Shown: positions 7,501 through 17,315 of the stretch, piece by piece
Numbering within the stretch: position 1 is the first letter of the stretch
Layout: each line of letters starts with the position of its first letter
Assembly (NCBI RefSeq): GCF_028618595.1
Contig: NZ_JAQITE010000021.1
Location: 1-32,991, forward strand
Direction of reading: 5' to 3'
DNA from: Bartonella sp. AU18XJBT
GTDB lineage: Bacteria; Pseudomonadota; Alphaproteobacteria; Rhizobiales; Rhizobiaceae
Length of the DNA: 32,991 nucleotides
Notes under the pieces: generated by a model
Databases searched by the model: none
Told to the model about the DNA's origin: nothing
The model's input: the letters and a program-made list of their open reading frames with translations, nothing else
Made by a program: the position numbers and the translations under genes

Positions 7501-8563
7501 ATAAAAAGCGCTCAAAGACACTACGACCAGCAAAAACAATCATTGGAAAGTGGCTTTTTACACGAGAACTCTTCCCATAGCTCTGAAACGTACACCACAA
7601 CGATTTCCTCTATCCTTGAGGCAACGGGCAAAATTGATATGGATGTGCAAGAAAATGTTGTGATTATTGCTTCTCATCTGATTTCTGGTCAAAATATCAA
7701 TGTAATGGGAGCAAGTGTGACGATTGTTGGCATGACCGACCATCATAGCAGCCATTCACAGATGCATGAAACAGGTTTTGGTGTGGGTTCAGGAAAGAGC
7801 TTTGTATTAATATACGGGTGTGAAACAAAGGTGGAAAATGAAGAGAGTTTTGAACATCAAGACTCTTCTTGCAATGTTGACGGTAATATCAATATTACGA
7901 TCAAGAAAAAAGATGTGAGCGTCGTAGGCTTTGATCTTGCTGGGGAGGTTATTAACTTTTCGGTAGCACATGATGTCAATGTTGTTTGTGGGTCATAATA
8001 GTTATAAGTTCAAGCACATAGGAAGAATGCACAGGCTTTGGTTTTCAGTTTAAAAAGAGCAGCAGCGATGCTTCTGTTGGTATTGTGGTTGCGAGTGCGA
8101 AAGACACTGGTGATCAATAGGAAAATACCTTCGCTCAATCCTATTTCAAAGTGTGCAGAGATGTGCAGATTACTGCTGATCATGATGTAAACATGCAAGC
8201 CGACAAATGTTTCGGCAGGGCGTGATGTCAACGTTGATGCTGGCAATAATATCACGCTTTCGGAAAGCTGTGATATCTCTAAGACACAAGAGATGCCTGA
8301 AAAGTCCTTTGCTGATGAGACAGGATTTCTCAATGTGGGCATTCTTGGTACCATAAAAGATATAAGAGATGTAGCAAAACGTTTTGGTTATGGGGATGTG
8401 AAACACGAAATCGGCAATGGTTTGATTGGCGAACTAAATGGAAATACAACAGCGATTGTTAGTGCACATAGCCCAAGGTGCCATAACAGTAGGTAAAGGA
8501 TTGAGTGAGTTTAAAAAGCGTGGCATCCACAATATAGCAAAGAAAACAGATATCTATCTTTAG
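7501..8563 (+). pseudogene. Filamentous haemagglutinin (FhaB/HecA-like) fragment, multiply broken
   Basis: The translation carries the repeated pattern of haemagglutinin beta-helix repeats: IKSAQRHYDQQKQSLESGF at the start, ISGQNINVMGASVTIVG, CTGFGFQFKKSSSDASVGIV, VQITADHDVNMQAD, SAGRDVNVDAGNNITLSESC and RFGYGDVKHEIGNGLIG. These pieces lie in order but in changing frames, with stops at 7996-7998 and near 8118, a frame change near 8205 and another near 8470, after which AQGAITVGKGLSEFKKRGIH continues to 8563. The intact family members are secreted adhesins or contact-dependent toxins of over 1000 residues, exported by a two-partner system. No secretion signal, transporter or C-terminal toxin is present here, so this is an internal scrap. 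Confidence 0.8.
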
Positions 8564-8624
8564 GGATCGGCTGATAAGGCTTACCGATAGTGAAACCATC
8601 AGAATCCATTATATGTCGTAAATG

Positions 8625-9037
8625 ATGACGAAAAAGATTATGTCTACCTACAAAATTATTAAGTGATCTTATTCTGTTAAATATCACTAGATGTAACATC
8701 GACAAGCCTCCATCAAGAGTTTTGAGTTCTTGGGAGAAGTCTAGAGCAGACTTTTTTGAGGCAGGAAAAACACTGTTAGAATGTGGTATGAAAACCCCTT
8801 ATGATATTTTTCCAGAAAATAAAAAGTTAAGCCTTAATGCAGAGGCTTCCGTTGATGCTTGCATGTTTCAAGCAAAATTCCACTACAAATGGGGAGGGCT
8901 ATATTGGTGTTATACTTATAAGATGAAAACCTCCCCATTTGTTGTCTTGGTGCTGTTATCCTACAATGAAGTGTCAAGAAGCGTTTGAATAGCCCGTTTT
9001 GTAAAAAATATAAACCGCACCTGAATGCTAGTCTTAA
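8625..9037 (+). pseudogene. Decayed first member of a small lipoprotein family
   Basis: The frame KLLSDLILLNITRCNIDKPP lines up with the signal peptide and lipidation cysteine of the two genes that follow, and the body keeps SSWEKSRADFFEAGKTLLECG, the DACMFQA motif and a WC motif. The only good ATG (8625) is out of frame with it. A frameshift lies near 8922, after which the other frame gives ENLPIC, then a TGA where relatives have Arg, then SVKKRLNSPFCKKY, and finally P-E-C before the stop at 9037. It is therefore the same gene as 9400-9801 but dead by at least three lesions. The upstream boundary sits about 60 bp after the haemagglutinin scrap. Confidence 0.75.
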
Positions 9038-9399
9038 TTTTTGCTGGTGATGATCAATATTTCTACCTTCACTTTTTTCATGCCTGTGCGCTGGGATGTC
9101 CTTAATTCACCATTTCAATGCTATTTATTTATGGGTACCACAACTGTTGGCGCAATAATGTAAAAATACCTATTTGGGTTGTAATCAAAATATTGATAAT
9201 AATTATAAGCATACCGTTGATAGAATATGATTTTAGTAATAATTTTACCGTATTTTTGGTATAATAATAATGACATAATCTTCGGAAAGATAAAAATAAT
9301 AAAGTTGATAATGTCCATCATTGTTTTGGAAATAAAAAACAGCATGTAAAATAATTTATAGATTGTTTCGTAATATCAAAATTACTCAAGGATAGGAAA
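9038..9399. other. Intergenic region between lipoprotein copies
   Basis: AT-rich DNA with no recognised gene. The last bases hold the AGGA ribosome binding site of the next lipoprotein. The minus-strand open frame here looks like chance. Confidence 0.4.
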
Positions 9400-9801
9400 A
9401 TGAAGCAGATTTTAAAATTATTAAGCGGGATAACCTTATTTGTTATGGCTGGATGTTACGAAGAGCAGCCTTCTCGAACAGCTGTAGATGCATGGGAAAA
9501 ATCCGGTGCAGATCAGCTTGAAATAAAAAAAGCTCTGTTAGAATGTGGAATACAGCATCTTGATGGTCGTCTTGATACAGAAACGAGTACTGATGAGAAA
9601 TTCAATGTAGAGGAGTCTGTGAATGCATGCATGATACAAGCAGGTTTTCAAGATAAAATGGGAAGAATGAAGTGGTGTGAGAAATATGAAAATCTTCCAA
9701 TTTGTCAGCCTGATGCAGTTATTCCTCAGCGAAGTGTAGAGAGACGTTTGAATAGTCCTCATTGTGAAGAGTATAAAGAACAACCTGAATGTCAACCTTA
9801 A
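9400..9801 (+). CDS. Small Cys-rich lipoprotein, family member 2
   Basis: This 133-residue protein begins MKQILKLLSGITLFVMAGC; the lipobox V-M-A-G-C places the lipidated cysteine at residue 19, so the mature protein is probably membrane-anchored. It shares with its neighbours the pattern W-E-K-x-G, then L-L-E-C-G, then V-N-A-C-M-x-Q-A-G-F, then W-C. The C-terminal part adds LPICQPDAVIPQRSVERRLN and further Cys residues (HCEEY, PECQP). Ribosome binding site AGGA is 8-11 bases before the ATG. The function is unknown; even cysteine spacing suggests disulfides in the periplasm or on the surface. It resembles small phage- or island-borne lipoproteins, but I cannot name the family. Confidence 0.8.
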   Translation: MKQILKLLSGITLFVMAGCYEEQPSRTAVDAWEKSGADQLEIKKALLECGIQHLDGRLDTETSTDEKFNVEESVNACMIQAGFQDKMGRMKWCEKYENLPICQPDAVIPQRSVERRLNSPHCEEYKEQPECQP

Positions 9802-9962
9802 GTATTGAGGCTGCTGTAATCAAAAATCCTTATATTTTTGTTTTTGCATAGGGAGTGGGATTGTTTCTTCAATATCTATATGCTAACAAGAGTTATCTTG
9901 CATGTGAGCGAGTATTAGCAGACTTGTCAGTCTTTCTATTGTAAATATTAAAGGAGGGGGAA

Positions 9963-10412
9963 ATGGAAAAGACATTGAAATTATTGAGTGCTGTAATTTT
10001 ATTAAGCTCTGCTGGGTGTGTTAGCAAACCTCCCCCATCGACCTTGGAATTATGGGAAAAGCCCGGTGTCAATAAGTCTGTGGTCCAACAAGCACTGTCA
10101 AAATGTGGCTGGAAACCAATCTACGCTTCTTCTGAAAATATGGATTCGCGTGCAAGTGATTTTGCAGCAGTTTATGAGTGCATGACTAAAGCAGGGTATC
10201 GCTACAAATTACAAGATTCAAAGGGAATCTATTTTGCATCAACGCTGCGAAGTGATTCATTTTTAGTCAATTTAATGGTAGCAGGATATCAACAGGTTAT
10301 GGATAATGATACTTTTGGTGTAACCAATTCGACAAAACAAGAGCGAGATTTGATGTTACGTTTTGAAAATGATAAAAAGCGCCAGAAAATAAAAAAAGCT
10401 TTGCACAAGTGA
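9963..10412 (+). CDS. Small lipoprotein, family member 3 with a different C-terminus
   Basis: This 149-residue protein begins MEKTLKLLSAVILLSSAGC, with the lipidated cysteine again at residue 19. It keeps LWEKPGVNKSVVQQALSKCG and the VYECMTKAGY motif, then diverges. Instead of the Cys-rich tail of member 2 it has a hydrophobic middle (SFLVNLMVAGYQQVMD) and a lysine-rich, probably helical end. A strong AAAGGAGGGGG ribosome binding site precedes the ATG. It follows member 2 by 161 bp in the same direction, which indicates tandem duplication with divergence. The function is unknown. Confidence 0.8.
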   Translation: MEKTLKLLSAVILLSSAGCVSKPPPSTLELWEKPGVNKSVVQQALSKCGWKPIYASSENMDSRASDFAAVYECMTKAGYRYKLQDSKGIYFASTLRSDSFLVNLMVAGYQQVMDNDTFGVTNSTKQERDLMLRFENDKKRQKIKKALHK

Positions 10413-11377
10413 TCATCAAAAGTAGAATGTTAATTATTTTAAGCAATCATTGAATGAAAATATTAAACAGGAGAAGATAGAAATACAACTCCTTTGTCTT
10501 CAATATAGTTATATTCATCAGCTACGAGATTAGCAATAGTGTTGTTGTCAGATGATGATAGCGGAGGATAGTGAGTTGTTGTTTAGAGAAATTTATTCAA
10601 TATAAAGAATGGCAAAGAATAGCTTCGCTAGAATATCTACTTTAATGATAATAAACAGATAGCTTTCATAGAACTGAATTTGATGAAATTTTATTTTGGT
10701 GTTTTTTAATTTCAAGATGGTGAGTATTTTACTGTAGTTTAGATTTTATCAAAAGATCTAAAGTATTATATTTATTAATTCAAATCATTGATGATAGGGT
10801 ATTAGAAAAAGTTTTTTATTTATTCAAATTTTTGTTAGATATCTAGCATTTTTAATATAGAAATTGTGTACACTAGCTTATACATTAGTGTGCAATCTCT
10901 TGTTTTTTGTTGTAGTTGAAGAAATGATGCTGTTATAGCTTTCATATACTATATCTCATTATGTCGTATTTTTATTAAAACGTTTTAATAGTTTAAGTCT
11001 TAAAATTATTCTCATTTTGTTATATTTTTATCTTTCAGTGGTGAGATAAACTGAAGATTATATCTCTTAAAAAATTGCATTTCTTCGCGTTTTTTTTGAG
11101 ATTAGATCGTGTTTTTAAGATTAGATTCTGGGCATTTTGTATTGCAGTTTTCAGCGGTTTTTGAGATGCTTTTTTAAAAGAGAGTGTCATCTTAAATGGC
11201 GTTTTTAAACTTTTTGTTCTTTCTTTACATAAAATACAAAACATATTATGAAATGATGTAATTTATCAGAAAAAATAAAATAACTTTGTCTATTTTATTC
11301 TTATTGTGTTTAATTTATGGTTTGTTTTTTGTCAGCATTTTTTATTTTTGTTGAAAAAAAGAAAGTTTTGAAAAACA
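10413..11377. other. Long intergenic region before the autotransporter
   Basis: About 965 bp, very AT-rich, with no recognised gene. The main structural item is the dyad at 10863-10896. The minus-strand open frame at 11035-11244 is Lys/Ser/Leu-rich with no ribosome binding site and I do not believe it. Such a long upstream region fits a regulated surface-protein promoter. Confidence 0.4.
10863..10896. promoter_or_regulatory. Imperfect dyad upstream of the autotransporter
   Basis: ATTG / CAAT and ACACTA / TAGTGT pair across a 10-base centre, giving a 34-bp imperfect palindrome. T-rich DNA follows. It could be an operator or the terminator of the lipoprotein transcript. Confidence 0.3.
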
Positions 11378-14131
11378 ATGATAATCAAGGTATCTAACAA
11401 TCACTTGTATTCGTGTGTTTTTACAGCAGCTATTTTTTCTCTTTTGTTAAATATAAATATTGAGGCGCATTCTCATTCATTTGTATCACCGTTATGTGAC
11501 GAAAACAAATTGCCTTATAAATGCAGTGATGGTGCAAAACATACAATTAGTGATAAAGTATATAAATTCACGGCACCTGTTAAAGAAAAAAGTGGGGAGG
11601 GTAATTCTCTCATGTTGCCTGCTGCTATAGTAGTGCAGGAGCCAAATACAGTTATTCAGGCAATGCGCGTAGAGGTTGAAGCTACTACGGGTATAGAAGA
11701 TAGTTATGGTGTTTTTGTATTACGAGGGGGAAGAATTGTTCTGAGTGATTCAGCTTTTAAAAATGTGTCAATAGGTCTTAAAGCTGATAGTGGAATGATT
11801 GAGGTTAATCGTGGAACAATTGAGGCTTCTCAGATTGCAGCTTATGCAGAGAAGCGAGGAGCATCTGTTACGTTAACGAATACAAAAATTAAAGTGGAAG
11901 GTTTGGGGGGTGGTCAAGAGAGTGCTCTTTTCGTTAGGGCTGATGCGGGTATTCAGATGAAAGGTGGATTTATTGATGTGAATGATGCTGCGGCACTTTA
12001 TGTGGGGAGAGGGGGAAGCGCGACTTTAGATGGTGTTACCATTACCTCAAAATATCAAAAAACAGAAGACAATGAAAATATAAATGAAAATATTGCGCAT
12101 ACAGTTTTCAATGTAAAACATCAGGGCTCTGTTTATGTAAAAAATACGAATGTTATTTCTACGGATGTTCATGTTTTAACAGTTGGACAAGATTCTAACA
12201 CGCTGTCCAATAATGGCAGGGAAGAAAATATTTTAATTTCTCGGGTTAATATTGAAGATTCAATAATTAAAGCAATAGGGAACAAACATGGTATGTATTT
12301 TGAAATGGATGGGGGGAATGATGCGTATGAACAGGGACTTGTCTTTTTAAAAAGAACGATTTTTGAGGTTCCAGATGGGACAGCTATTCATAGTAATAAT
12401 AGTCGTAGTTATATTGCCGTAACAGAAGGTACAAAAATTTTGGGTGACTTATTATTAACAGTTGAAAAGGGAGGGACTGTAGCGATTTTGGCTGATTCTT
12501 CTTCATTGATAGGAGGGACACGTGTTGCCGATGATTCTATTGCTGAGCTTTATTTGACAGGGGGATCAAAATGGTTTTTGACAAAAAGAAGAGAGATAGA
12601 TTCGCAAGTTGCAAACCGCACAAGTTCGTCTATTTCATTTGTGAAAGTTTCTGATAGTTTTATTGCTTTTGAGACTCCAATGTTTCAGGAGTATCAAACA
12701 CTTTATATTGGGAAGGGAGAAAAAGAAGTTTATAGTGCGCAAGATAGGGCAGATATTTATCTCAATACGCATCTCAACAGTGATGGTTTGCTTGATAATA
12801 AAAAAACTGATCGACTTTTGATACATGGTGATGTTTCTGGAAAAACGACAGTTTATGTGCAATTTGTTGGAGGAAATCAGGGCGGGATAGCAACCGGTGA
12901 AAATGCTCATAGTATTTCACTTATTCAGGTTTCTGGAAAAGCGGCAGAGGATTCTTTTCAGTTAAATCGCACTTATATTGCATTAGAGGGTTTGCCTTAC
13001 CAATATTATCTGCATGCTTATGGTCCAGATTCTGCTCTTGGAAATGCGCAAACTTCCCAAAGATTGGTTGAAGGAAATGGAGATTTTTGGGATTTTCGCC
13101 TTGAAAGTAAGTATATTCAGCCTGCTTTGGGGACGTCTGTTATCCCTCATTCTGAGTTAAAGGTCAGAGAGGTTGTTCCACAAGTTCCAACCTATCTTTT
13201 ATTACCAAATGCTTTGTTTCATATTGGACTCATGGATATCAGTAATCAACAAAAGCAATTGCAAGTTAGGCGGTTTATTCCTCGTCAATTATTAAAAGTT
13301 GAAGGGGATTTTTCTTTATCTATCCACGGTTATGGTGCACGTTATCGTTATGTCTCAGGTCTTTCTACACTTAAATATGGGTACGATGGTCATGTTGATT
13401 ATAACGCTATAAAAACAGACATTTTGCTTAAAACAATAGAGAGCGCATATAGTACGACATCTTTTGGGATTATGGGAACCTATGGAAAGCTTTCCTTACA
13501 ACCTCGTAACGTGGAACAAAGCCAAAAGAGTACGTTTAATAAATGGTCATTTACGACATACGGTAGTGTAAAATACAACACTGGTTTTTATGTAGATGGT
13601 CTTTTATCTTATGGTTTGTTTAAAGGGGATGTGCTTACCCATGCTTGGGGTAAGACGGCGACATTAAAAGCAAATCCTTTGAACGTTTCATTTTCTGCTG
13701 GTAAAGTGTTTATGACAGGATATAAAGATCTTATTTTTGATCCGCAATTCCAGCTTATTTATCAACGTCTTCGATTTGATAAGGCTCGTGATATTGATGG
13801 ATTTGATGTTGAGATGAAAAAAATGGGGCAATGGTTGATGCGTATTGGTGGGCGTTTAAGTAAAACATTTAAAGCATTTGAAAAGGATCGTATCATTTGT
13901 TTTTATGGCAATATTCATCTTTCTAATCGTTTTGGTAAAAAACAATTTGTTCATTTTAAAGATGTTTTCCAGTTGGGTTCTTTTGGTTCTTCCTTAGAGA
14001 CAGGTTTGGGTATCAATGCGCAGTTTTCTTCTAAAGTTACACTCCACAGTGATGTTAGCTATCAGCATAGATTAACCAAGGCTGGTTTTTCTGGAGTTCA
14101 TTTTTCTGGTGGTTTGCGCTATCATTTTTAA
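11378..14131 (+). CDS. Pertactin-like autotransporter of the Bartonella inducible/BafA-type family
   Basis: This 917-residue protein has a signal peptide of about 30 residues (ending IEAHS), then a short segment with CDENKLPYKCSDGAKHTI, typical of Bartonella autotransporters. A long passenger of short repeats follows: glycine-rich turns and motifs such as GTIEASQIAAYAEKRGASVT, as in a right-handed beta-helix, ending in a pertactin-like junction (GNGDFWDFRLESKY). The last about 270 residues form the outer-membrane barrel, ending GLRYHF with the terminal Phe needed for insertion. No frameshift is seen. Relatives are surface or secreted factors, some (BafA) acting on endothelial growth-factor receptors, others haemolysin-like; which role this one has cannot be told. 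There is no clear Shine-Dalgarno before the ATG, and the gene stands alone between long intergenic regions. Confidence 0.9.
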   Translation: MIIKVSNNHLYSCVFTAAIFSLLLNINIEAHSHSFVSPLCDENKLPYKCSDGAKHTISDKVYKFTAPVKEKSGEGNSLMLPAAIVVQEPNTVIQAMRVEVEATTGIEDSYGVFVLRGGRIVLSDSAFKNVSIGLKADSGMIEVNRGTIEASQIAAYAEKRGASVTLTNTKIKVEGLGGGQESALFVRADAGIQMKGGFIDVNDAAALYVGRGGSATLDGVTITSKYQKTEDNENINENIAHTVFNVKHQGSVYVKNTNVISTDVHVLTVGQDSNTLSNNGREENILISRVNIEDSIIKAIGNKHGMYFEMDGGNDAYEQGLVFLKRTIFEVPDGTAIHSNNSRSYIAVTEGTKILGDLLLTVEKGGTVAILADSSSLIGGTRVADDSIAELYLTGGSKWFLTKRREIDSQVANRTSSSISFVKVSDSFIAFETPMFQEYQTLYIGKGEKEVYSAQDRADIYLNTHLNSDGLLDNKKTDRLLIHGDVSGKTTVYVQFVGGNQGGIATGENAHSISLIQVSGKAAEDSFQLNRTYIALEGLPYQYYLHAYGPDSALGNAQTSQRLVEGNGDFWDFRLESKYIQPALGTSVIPHSELKVREVVPQVPTYLLLPNALFHIGLMDISNQQKQLQVRRFIPRQLLKVEGDFSLSIHGYGARYRYVSGLSTLKYGYDGHVDYNAIKTDILLKTIESAYSTTSFGIMGTYGKLSLQPRNVEQSQKSTFNKWSFTTYGSVKYNTGFYVDGLLSYGLFKGDVLTHAWGKTATLKANPLNVSFSAGKVFMTGYKDLIFDPQFQLIYQRLRFDKARDIDGFDVEMKKMGQWLMRIGGRLSKTFKAFEKDRIICFYGNIHLSNRFGKKQFVHFKDVFQLGSFGSSLETGLGINAQFSSKVTLHSDVSYQHRLTKAGFSGVHFSGGLRYHF

Positions 14132-15105
14132 TAAATATTTTTAAAAATAATAAATATGATTTTTAAAGTTTTGTTTTATTTTATTGATTTAAACCATTGA
14201 TAGTGAAGAAATTTTAATTGCTTATTTTAATAATAGCATCATGTGTTTTAATAAGTATGAAAGGATCACGTTGATTTATTTTTTTATCTGGTTGATAGGG
14301 GGGGCTTAAATGTTTCAAAAAAAATTGATAATGAGACTGTAAATTTATTGGTGTTATTTTGGCTATAGATCTTAAGGATCTATTCGTCATCAGCTTTTAA
14401 AAATAGTAGCTTTATTATCCTATTATGCTGTAAAGTGCTGTCGTTTGAGGTTACTGATATCAATCATGAAAGGCAGGGAGGTGTTGATTGCTGATTTAAG
14501 AGCTTTTGCTGTTAAGCAAAGAAGGGGGATGTGAAATATACAACTCTATCGTTTCGTGGATGACACGCATTTTTATGCTTTTAAATTTTGTAAAAAGCGT
14601 TTTTGAAGCTGTTCGTATCGATCGCATTATGTAGGTGGATAATGAGAAAAGTGGTAAAGTTTGAACACTTTTACCGTCAAATTTAACATCTTCAGTTCTT
14701 AATAATGATAAATCCTTTAAAAAAATTGTTCTAATGGCTGTATTGAATATGTGAAGAAGATCATATCTTATTTGTGAAATAGATATGAAATATAACTTTT
14801 AAATCAGAGTGGGGGCTGTAAGATCTTTTTTTCTTCCTTTGAGACGTGGGGAGAAAAGGTTGGTTGTATCGAAAAAGTTGTTTAGAAGTTTTTATTATTG
14901 TTTCAAATACAGAAACATTGAAGAGCTTTTATTAAAATGGGGTGTAAAAGTAGATCATATTTCCTTCAATTTCTGTTTTTTGAAATATGCATTTTAATGG
15001 AAAGATGTTTGCGAATTTTTAGGCAGTCGCATTCGCATTGTGACTTCATTTGTATCTATAAGATTTATATCAAAGTTGAGGGGCGGTAGAAATATCTTTA
15101 TCGGA
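14132..15105. other. Intergenic region with first copy of a duplicated sequence
   Basis: There is no convincing gene in about 970 bp; the GTG-started frame at 14809-14997 lies partly in the duplicated DNA and does not look like a protein. A hairpin TAGATC-TTAAG-GATCTA is at 14366-14382. Most of the rest is the repeat at 14411-14851. Confidence 0.5.
14411..14851 (+). repeat. Diverged direct repeat, copy 1 (partner at 19231-19685)
   Basis: Blocks shared in the same order with copy 2 include ATTATnnTATnATGCnGTAAA with CGTCGTTT, the 14586-14660 stretch with TTTTGAAGCTGT and GTAGGTGGATAAT, and the 14784-14851 stretch with ATGAAATATAACT, TTAAATCAGA and AGATCTTTTT. The two copies bracket the ATP-grasp/BacA-like operon. 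They are non-coding, and the best-conserved blocks differ at about one base in five. Confidence 0.65.
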
Positions 15106-16371
15106 CTATTGATAAACATGGTGTTTCCATAGGATGCTTAAGGTGTCATCGAGCCATTTATGGTAATTGCGTGCTTCTTCGTTTGAGTTATGAACAGAGA
15201 AAATAAAACCAGGATATCCACCAAATGCTGGTGGAGGTGGTGAAATATGATTGGTTTCAAAGAAAATGATAGTTCTGGCGGTTTGAGGATGCTGTGCAAC
15301 CTTATCTAGACCTAAAAATCCAGAAAACCGTCCATGACCACGAAGAGGAATAATGTAATTTGCAGCCACTTTTTTAGCTGGGAGTATATCGGGAAGGTCT
15401 AAGTTTTTTTCAGCTAAAGCGGCATTCATACAGAGTTTTGCAAATGAAATCCCTGTACCTTGCTCAACAATAAAATGGGAGACACCCGATCCACCTATAC
15501 GAGCGCCGATCTCAATTATATAAGGTAAATTATTAGCATCTAGGCGTAGCTCCACATGGGCAGCACCCATATTTATGCCAAGAGCTTTAACTCCAGAGCA
15601 TGCAGTTTGACATAAAGCAATAATTAAAGGATCATCTATATCACAGCGTTGACGATAAATTGTTTCTTCAAACCATGGTCCCTCGGGGCTTCCTTTGTCT
15701 CCAACGGCCAGAACGTGTACACCTGCTGTATCAACAAAGCATTCTACGACAAACTCTTTTCCTAGCAAATATTGTTCTACGACTAAACCTACAGGTTTAT
15801 TTTTATCATTAAAACGTGCCATGTCTTTATGCTGAACATTCCATACGGCTTTAATAAGATCAGGAAGTTCGGCGGAGTTTTTAGCTAACATTACGCCTGC
15901 ACTTGCCCATCCAGAGACGGGTTTAATAACGAGTGGATAATCCAAGGCTTGTATTTATGATAGGTCATCTGGATTATCTATATAAAAGAATCTTGGTGTT
16001 CTCAACCCTGCTTTAGCAAAAGCTTGACGCATGAGATATTTGTTTCTGGTTAATGCTGCTACTTCTGGTTCAATACTTGGAGTATTGATTTTTTTTGCAG
16101 CCAAAGCTGTCCACAGAATGGCTTCTTCGCGAAGGGTCATAACCCCACGAATATTGCGTTCTTTTACACCTGCTGAAAAAGTATCTAAAGCCGCCTCTGG
16201 ATTATCAAAAACAGGAAGTTGCCAAGTTGAAGTTACTGCTTCGGGGTGTTGAGAGGGAACGCTTTCAGCGGTATCATAGATCATGACTAATTCGATATTA
16301 GCTGCTTGTGCTGCTTCAAATATAAATGGTAATTTTGCATTGCGCTGGCAAACTAACGCGAGTTTTTTCAT
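15106..16371 (-). pseudogene. ATP-grasp carboxylate-amine ligase (BacD-like), interrupted by an in-frame stop
   Basis: One frame of 422 codons starts with MKKLALVCQR at 16371 and is interrupted only by a TAA at 15955-15957, between NPDDLS and IQALDYPLVIKPVSGWASAG; the frame is the same on both sides. The N-domain fits a pre-ATP-grasp fold. The centre has the ATP-binding lysine region (DYPLVIKP), a glycine-rich loop and VVEQYLLGKEFVVECF. The metal/ATP site has AHVELRLD and IIEIGARIGG, the latter typical of L-amino-acid ligases and peptide-forming ATP-grasp enzymes. Intact relatives join an amino acid or other carboxylate to an amine with ATP. The ATG overlaps the exporter's TGA (ATGA), so it is the last gene of the operon. 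Residual activity from a TTG restart at 15945 is unlikely because the N-domain would be lost. Confidence 0.8.
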
Positions 16372-17315
16372 TTTGGTTCCTCATTAAATTTGGAATTTTG
16401 AGAATGGCGTTTCTGTTGCCATGTAGATACCTTTGATGCATCTATAAATAGTAGTGTCATCCCTATAACAGCCATCATCATGGCAATTATTTTGATAATA
16501 TTAAGAGAAGGGTTAGAGCCGATTATCCATTCACATGCAACCACTGCAAAAGGGGATAATACGCCGATAGTATTGGCGTATAATACGCCTCCTTCGGCTA
16601 AAACTTTTTGATATAATACGTAAACTGGTGCCGAGCAAACAGTTCCTAAAATCAATATTTTAAATATATCTTCTAACTTAAGATAGAAGAGTGGGGCAGG
16701 ATCAAAAATAAATAATGGCATAAATGATGCTGCAGAAATTGTCGTGATCCAAGCCAGTGAGGTGAGAAAAGGTAAATTTTTAAGATAACGTTTAGACAAT
16801 AAGCCATAAGCAGAGTAAGAAAGTGCTGCTGTTAAAGCAAGAGCTATTCCTATGAGGCTGTAATATCCACCCTCTGCACTGTTTATATTGAATGTTATAG
16901 CCGCTACACTGACAATGATCAAACCGATAAGCTTGAACCATGAAAACATAAGACTATTCGTCAGAGTCCCCAATATATAGGTAATCCCTGGTATAGTGGC
17001 GAGAACCATGGTTAAATCACTGGCGTTGAGTGATTTCAATGCACCAAAGCTGCATACAAAATACAGCGAGAATCCTAACACCGATAGAATTAAAAAAGAA
17101 GGTATCATAGAAAGTAATGGTAGGGATCTGAAAACAGCTTTCTCACGAATGGCTGCAATCAGCCACAAGGTGGTAGCAGTGGCAAACAACCTAAGTCCAA
17201 CCGCATGCATGACTGATATATTGCTAACCAAATTCTTAGATAATAACCAACTTATGGAAAATAACGCTAGAATGGCAAAGGTAAATAATAATAATCGTCC
17301 TTTTATGAAACTCAA
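16368..17315 (-). CDS. EamA/DMT-family inner-membrane exporter
   Basis: This 315-residue protein has about ten hydrophobic helices in two halves of five, as in the EamA (RhaT/YdcZ-like) drug/metabolite transporters. The second half begins near GYYSLIGIALALTAALSYSA, the usual repeat of the first-half SISWLLSKN region. The start is TTG at 17315, overlapping the preceding gene's TGA (TTGA), which indicates translational coupling. It also overlaps the next gene by four bases. Such exporters often carry amino-acid or peptide products out of the cell; here it would export the product of the surrounding pathway. It is the only gene of this operon that is fully open. Confidence 0.85.
   Translation of the reverse strand: MSFIKGRLLLFTFAILALFSISWLLSKNLVSNISVMHAVGLRLFATATTLWLIAAIREKAVFRSLPLLSMIPSFLILSVLGFSLYFVCSFGALKSLNASDLTMVLATIPGITYILGTLTNSLMFSWFKLIGLIIVSVAAITFNINSAEGGYYSLIGIALALTAALSYSAYGLLSKRYLKNLPFLTSLAWITTISAASFMPLFIFDPAPLFYLKLEDIFKILILGTVCSAPVYVLYQKVLAEGGVLYANTIGVLSPFAVVACEWIIGSNPSLNIIKIIAMMMAVIGMTLLFIDASKVSTWQQKRHSQNSKFNEEPK

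Noticed and set aside
7455..7580. ATG with a good GGAGG upstream opening a 41-codon frame
   Set aside because: It is out of frame with the haemagglutinin remnant and its sequence has no features; probably chance.
11035..11244. Minus-strand 69-codon Lys-rich frame
   Set aside because: Biased composition, no ribosome binding site, located in a long regulatory region.
14809..14997. GTG-started 62-codon frame
   Set aside because: It lies partly in the duplicated non-coding sequence and is not kept in the second copy.
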